Shown: piece by piece, positions 61,510 to 64,000 of the stretch | How positions within the stretch are numbered: the first letter of the stretch is position 1 | Layout of the letters: each line of letters opens with the position of its first letter | Assembly (NCBI GenBank): GCA_963717255.1 | Contig: CAVQVT010000003.1 | Coordinates: 124,001 to 188,000, forward strand | Source of the DNA: CAIYQJ01 sp963717255 | GTDB lineage: Bacteria; Chloroflexota; Limnocylindria; Limnocylindrales; CSP1-4 | Reading direction: 5' to 3' | Length of the DNA stretch: 64,000 bases | Notes under the pieces: generated by a model | What the model saw: only the letters and a program-made list of their open reading frames with translations | Databases searched by the model: none | Told to the model about the DNA's origin: nothing | Program-made: the position numbers and the translations under genes

Positions 61510-63867
61510 CTACTTGACGGGGATGCGGAACGTCGCGGTGGCGGGCGTCCCGGTCGCGTCCGTGCCGGTGACGACGACCGTCGCGGTGCCGGCGCGTGTC
61601 CCGGCCGACAGCTTCATCTTGCCGCGCCAGGTCGAGCCGTCCACGCGGGTGACCGGGACCGCGAGCCGGCCGGCCCCGGGGAGCGTGATCAGCACCTCGG
61701 GCGTTCCGGACACCTGCAGCGCGGTGGTGACGGTGAACGTCGCGACCTTGCCATGGACGGGGATCGTGGGGCTCGTCACCACGCGGAACGGGCCGATGCC
61801 GACGGTCGTCCGCGCCACCGCCTGGGTGACCCCGTCGTTCGCGCGCAGCACCATCGTGTACGTGCCCTGAGGAACGAGCGCCCCTGCGTCGTCGCGGCCG
61901 TCCCACGTCGCCGACCGGGGACCCGGCGTCATCGGCTGCGCCTTCGCGAAGAACCGGACGGAGCGGCCAGTGGCGTCCGCCATCGACCAGGTCACGGTCG
62001 CCGGCCGCGCCAGCGTGAAGGTGAGCGCGACGTCGCGGACGACGGCCGACGGAGTGGTCGGGTCGATGACCGTCGCGGTCGAGCGGACCCAGCCGATCGC
62101 CGTGGAGACGACGATCCGCCGCACGACGGCCTGGCCCGGATTGCCGGCCGCGTCCCGCGGGACGATCTCGTACGTGTAGGACCCGTCGGGGATGGGCGTG
62201 CCGGTCGGGCCCTTCCCGTCCCAGATCACGGCGCTCGCGCCGGACGAGGCGGGCACCTCGCTCGTGTCGACCACGATGCCGGTCGCGTCGCGGACGGAGA
62301 TCGCCAGGGTCCCGGGCTCGCTCGCGGTGTACGCGGTGCGGAGGGTGTCGGCGGTGCCGTCGCCGTCGGGGGAGACGATGGTCGGGGTGGCCGGGAACGT
62401 CGCCGTGAGCACGGGCGCGGTCCGATCCACCGCCAGCGCCAGCGAGACGGCCGACCCGGTGTTGCCCCAGGCGTCGATCGCCGAGACGTTCACGTCGTAG
62501 CGGCCGTCGGCGACGGGCGCGCCGTTCACGGTGCCGTCCCACGCGAGGACGAAGGCGTCACCCTCGCCCCCCGTCGCGACCAGCGTGGCTCCGCCGGGCG
62601 CCTTGACCGACGCGTTCCAGGTCGCGGGCTCGGAGAGGCGGCCGGACAGGGTGAGCGCGTCGGATACGCCGTCGCCGTTCGGGGAGATGGCGGAGACCGT
62701 ACCGTCGAGCAGGTACGCGACAGGCGCGCGGCTGTCGCGCGGCATCAGGGCATCGGCCGGGACGAGCCCCTTCGCGCTGCCGTCGAGCGCACGGACCTCG
62801 ACGGCCGGGCGGCCGGCCAGGGGCCCGCCCTTCGGCGTTCCCGCGTCGCGCACGACGCGGACGCGGGTCCCGGCCGCGAGGATCGTCGTCGGTTCCTCGG
62901 AGGCCGCCGCCGCCGATGCATAGAGGGGCGCGCCGGCGGCCCCGACCTCGGCGGCGCCCGGCACCTGGAGCGAGGCCGGGGCGAGCGCGGTGTCGGCTGC
63001 CCGGCCACCGACCACGTCGGTCGCGGTCAGGCCGGGCATGGAGGTGACCGAGCGCCAGAACTTGGTGCCGTCGGGATCGAGCCGCACGGTGGCCCCCGGC
63101 GTCCGGGCGCTCGGCGAAGCGTCCTCCGCGCCGTTGGCGCTCGGCAGCGCTCGCCAGAGGTCGTCCACGGGCGTCGCCGTGGAGAAGAGGGAATCGATGA
63201 CCGCGGCGGCCGATCCGAACCACGCGTCCGCGATGACCGCACCGGCGCCCGCCCGGAGCCAGCCGGCCGCGAAGTTGTCGGCACGCTTGCGGGCGACGGC
63301 GAGAGACGGGTCGGGATCGCCGGGCTCGGAGCTGCCGGCCGCGTAGCAGAGGTGATTCAGGATCACGACCGCGCTGGGTGCGAGGCGGACCGACCCCGCG
63401 ATGACGTCCTCGCCGTAGTACTTGGTGGGCGTCAGCTTCGCGCCGCCGGGCGGGTTGAGGCCCAGGCCGTTCATGGTCGCGCCGTCGAGCGCCTTGGCGC
63501 GCGGGCTCGGGTAGCCGTTGCCGTGCCCCATGTAGACGACGATCGACGCGTTCTGGAGCGCGTCGGAGACGTTCGCCCACGTCGCGTCGGGCGTGTACAG
63601 CTCGACGACGTTCGCGGTCCACTTGCGCGCCGCGGCCGCCGCGGTCGCGGCGTCCTCGAGGTAGTCGGCAGTGGCCGACCCGGTGGGTCCCACGACGATG
63701 ACGACCTTCGCGCCACCCGCTGCAGCCGTGGCCGCGTGCACGGAAACGACCGCGGGCGCGGACAGCGCGAGCGCGGCGGCGACGAGGATGGCGGTCAGGG
63801 TCTGGTATGCGGTCCTGATCGTTCTGCTCTCCCGGGAGCGCGGATATCGACGGACCGGTGGGCACAT
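61510..63867 (-). CDS. Secreted protein with caspase-like Cys-His motifs and FlgD/Ig-like repeats
   Basis: A 785-residue exported protein: signal peptide about 1-45. The next about 200 residues form an alpha/beta fold with VVIVVGPTGSATADYLEDA, SIVVYMGHGNGYPSP (His115) and VVILNHLCYAAGSSEPG (Cys174). A His-Gly and a Cys-Tyr-Ala-Gly placed after hydrophobic strands are how caspase-fold (C14/C25/CHAT) proteases present their dyad, so a protease or relic is plausible. The rest holds FlgD-Ig-like repeats (AISPNGDGVSDALTLSG, VSPDGDGTADTLRTAYT) and a C-terminal beta domain shared with the neighbouring GH18 protein. A TAGACT box lies 14 bases before the ATG at 63867. Confidence 0.75.
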   Translation of the reverse strand: MCPPVRRYPRSRESRTIRTAYQTLTAILVAAALALSAPAVVSVHAATAAAGGAKVVIVVGPTGSATADYLEDAATAAAAARKWTANVVELYTPDATWANVSDALQNASIVVYMGHGNGYPSPRAKALDGATMNGLGLNPPGGAKLTPTKYYGEDVIAGSVRLAPSAVVILNHLCYAAGSSEPGDPDPSLAVARKRADNFAAGWLRAGAGAVIADAWFGSAAAVIDSLFSTATPVDDLWRALPSANGAEDASPSARTPGATVRLDPDGTKFWRSVTSMPGLTATDVVGGRAADTALAPASLQVPGAAEVGAAGAPLYASAAAASEEPTTILAAGTRVRVVRDAGTPKGGPLAGRPAVEVRALDGSAKGLVPADALMPRDSRAPVAYLLDGTVSAISPNGDGVSDALTLSGRLSEPATWNASVKAPGGATLVATGGEGDAFVLAWDGTVNGAPVADGRYDVNVSAIDAWGNTGSAVSLALAVDRTAPVLTATFPATPTIVSPDGDGTADTLRTAYTASEPGTLAISVRDATGIVVDTSEVPASSGASAVIWDGKGPTGTPIPDGSYTYEIVPRDAAGNPGQAVVRRIVVSTAIGWVRSTATVIDPTTPSAVVRDVALTFTLARPATVTWSMADATGRSVRFFAKAQPMTPGPRSATWDGRDDAGALVPQGTYTMVLRANDGVTQAVARTTVGIGPFRVVTSPTIPVHGKVATFTVTTALQVSGTPEVLITLPGAGRLAVPVTRVDGSTWRGKMKLSAGTRAGTATVVVTGTDATGTPATATFRIPVK

Positions 63868-64000
63868 ACCGGCGTGACCGCAGTCTATGCGGACTCCCCC
63901 ATGATGCCATCCACCCGCAAGTCGCGCCCGGAGCCGTACCTTCGTGCCACCGCCGCGGGTCTCTCGCAGGCCGTGCGGAGCCCGCGCGGGGGTCGTGCCA
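63868..64000. other. Window end, no supported gene
   Basis: Holds the TAGACT -10 box (63882-63887, minus strand) of the caspase-like gene. On the plus strand an ATGATG at 63901 opens a frame to the window edge with basic N-terminal residues. It is too short to judge, and no Shine-Dalgarno sequence is seen. Confidence 0.3.

Noticed and set aside
63901..64000. Partial plus-strand gene at the window edge
   Set aside because: About 33 codons with no ribosome-binding site and no recognisable similarity.

Overview
The window is a high-GC bacterial chromosome segment with no rRNA and one tRNA. The gene style points to a monoderm-like, high-GC lineage: lipoproteins and secreted proteins with Pro/Thr-rich linkers, a LytR-CpsA-Psr protein, a polyprenol-phosphate mannose synthase, an sdhACDB operon, and many start codons sitting 6-8 bases after a -10 box. 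I would guess a Chloroflexota of the Limnocylindria/Ellin6529 kind, with Actinobacteriota as the alternative; nothing here proves it. At least eleven clear protein-coding genes carry single-base frameshifts, several in short homopolymers. This fits a draft assembled from indel-prone reads better than gene decay, so those genes are annotated across the shift.

Layout. 0-5 kb: small membrane protein, secreted subtilase, LOG-family hydrolase, and a membrane-anchored sulfite-oxidase-fold molybdoenzyme. 5-14 kb: a tRNA-Pro(UGG)-anchored island. The 5' half of the tRNA plus its upstream DNA recurs as diverged direct repeats near 8.7 and 12.4 kb, and its upstream part again near 14.0 kb. These repeats bracket three cargo blocks: two secreted lipoproteins, a cyclase-STAND-TPR regulator, and an AAA/DUF4143 ATPase. 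No integrase is visible. 14-16 kb: a secreted repeat protein ending at a bidirectional terminator. 16-20 kb: etfB-etfA-acyl-CoA dehydrogenase. 20-23 kb: a secreted GH99/WbsX-like protein and a nucleotidyltransferase pair. 23-27 kb: sdhACDB. 27-28.3 kb: a second DUF4143 ATPase, bracketed by 76-bp direct repeats that span the end of sdhB and the promoter and start of an ECF sigma gene. 28.5-32.8 kb: ECF sigma factor, a membrane propeller protein (probable anti-sigma/sensor) and an RCC1-repeat lipoprotein. 33-40.6 kb: ornithine-cyclodeaminase homologue, LCP transferase, a REPIN-like inverted repeat beside a vestigial LCP tail, then ppiC-mazG-rph-rdgB.

40.7-57.6 kb is a surface-polysaccharide locus. 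It holds two nucleotide-sugar dehydrogenases, four GT4-like glycosyltransferases, a Wzm/Wzt-type ABC exporter, a methyltransferase, and a tightly coupled operon. The operon order (WbpD-, WbpE-, WbpB-, WbpA-, WbpI-like, then three glycosyltransferases) matches the known route from UDP-GlcNAc to UDP-2,3-diacetamido-2,3-dideoxy-D-mannuronate. The right end holds a GT2 polyprenol mannosyltransferase, a secreted GH18 protein and a secreted caspase-fold-like protein, the last two sharing FlgD/Ig-like repeat C-termini.
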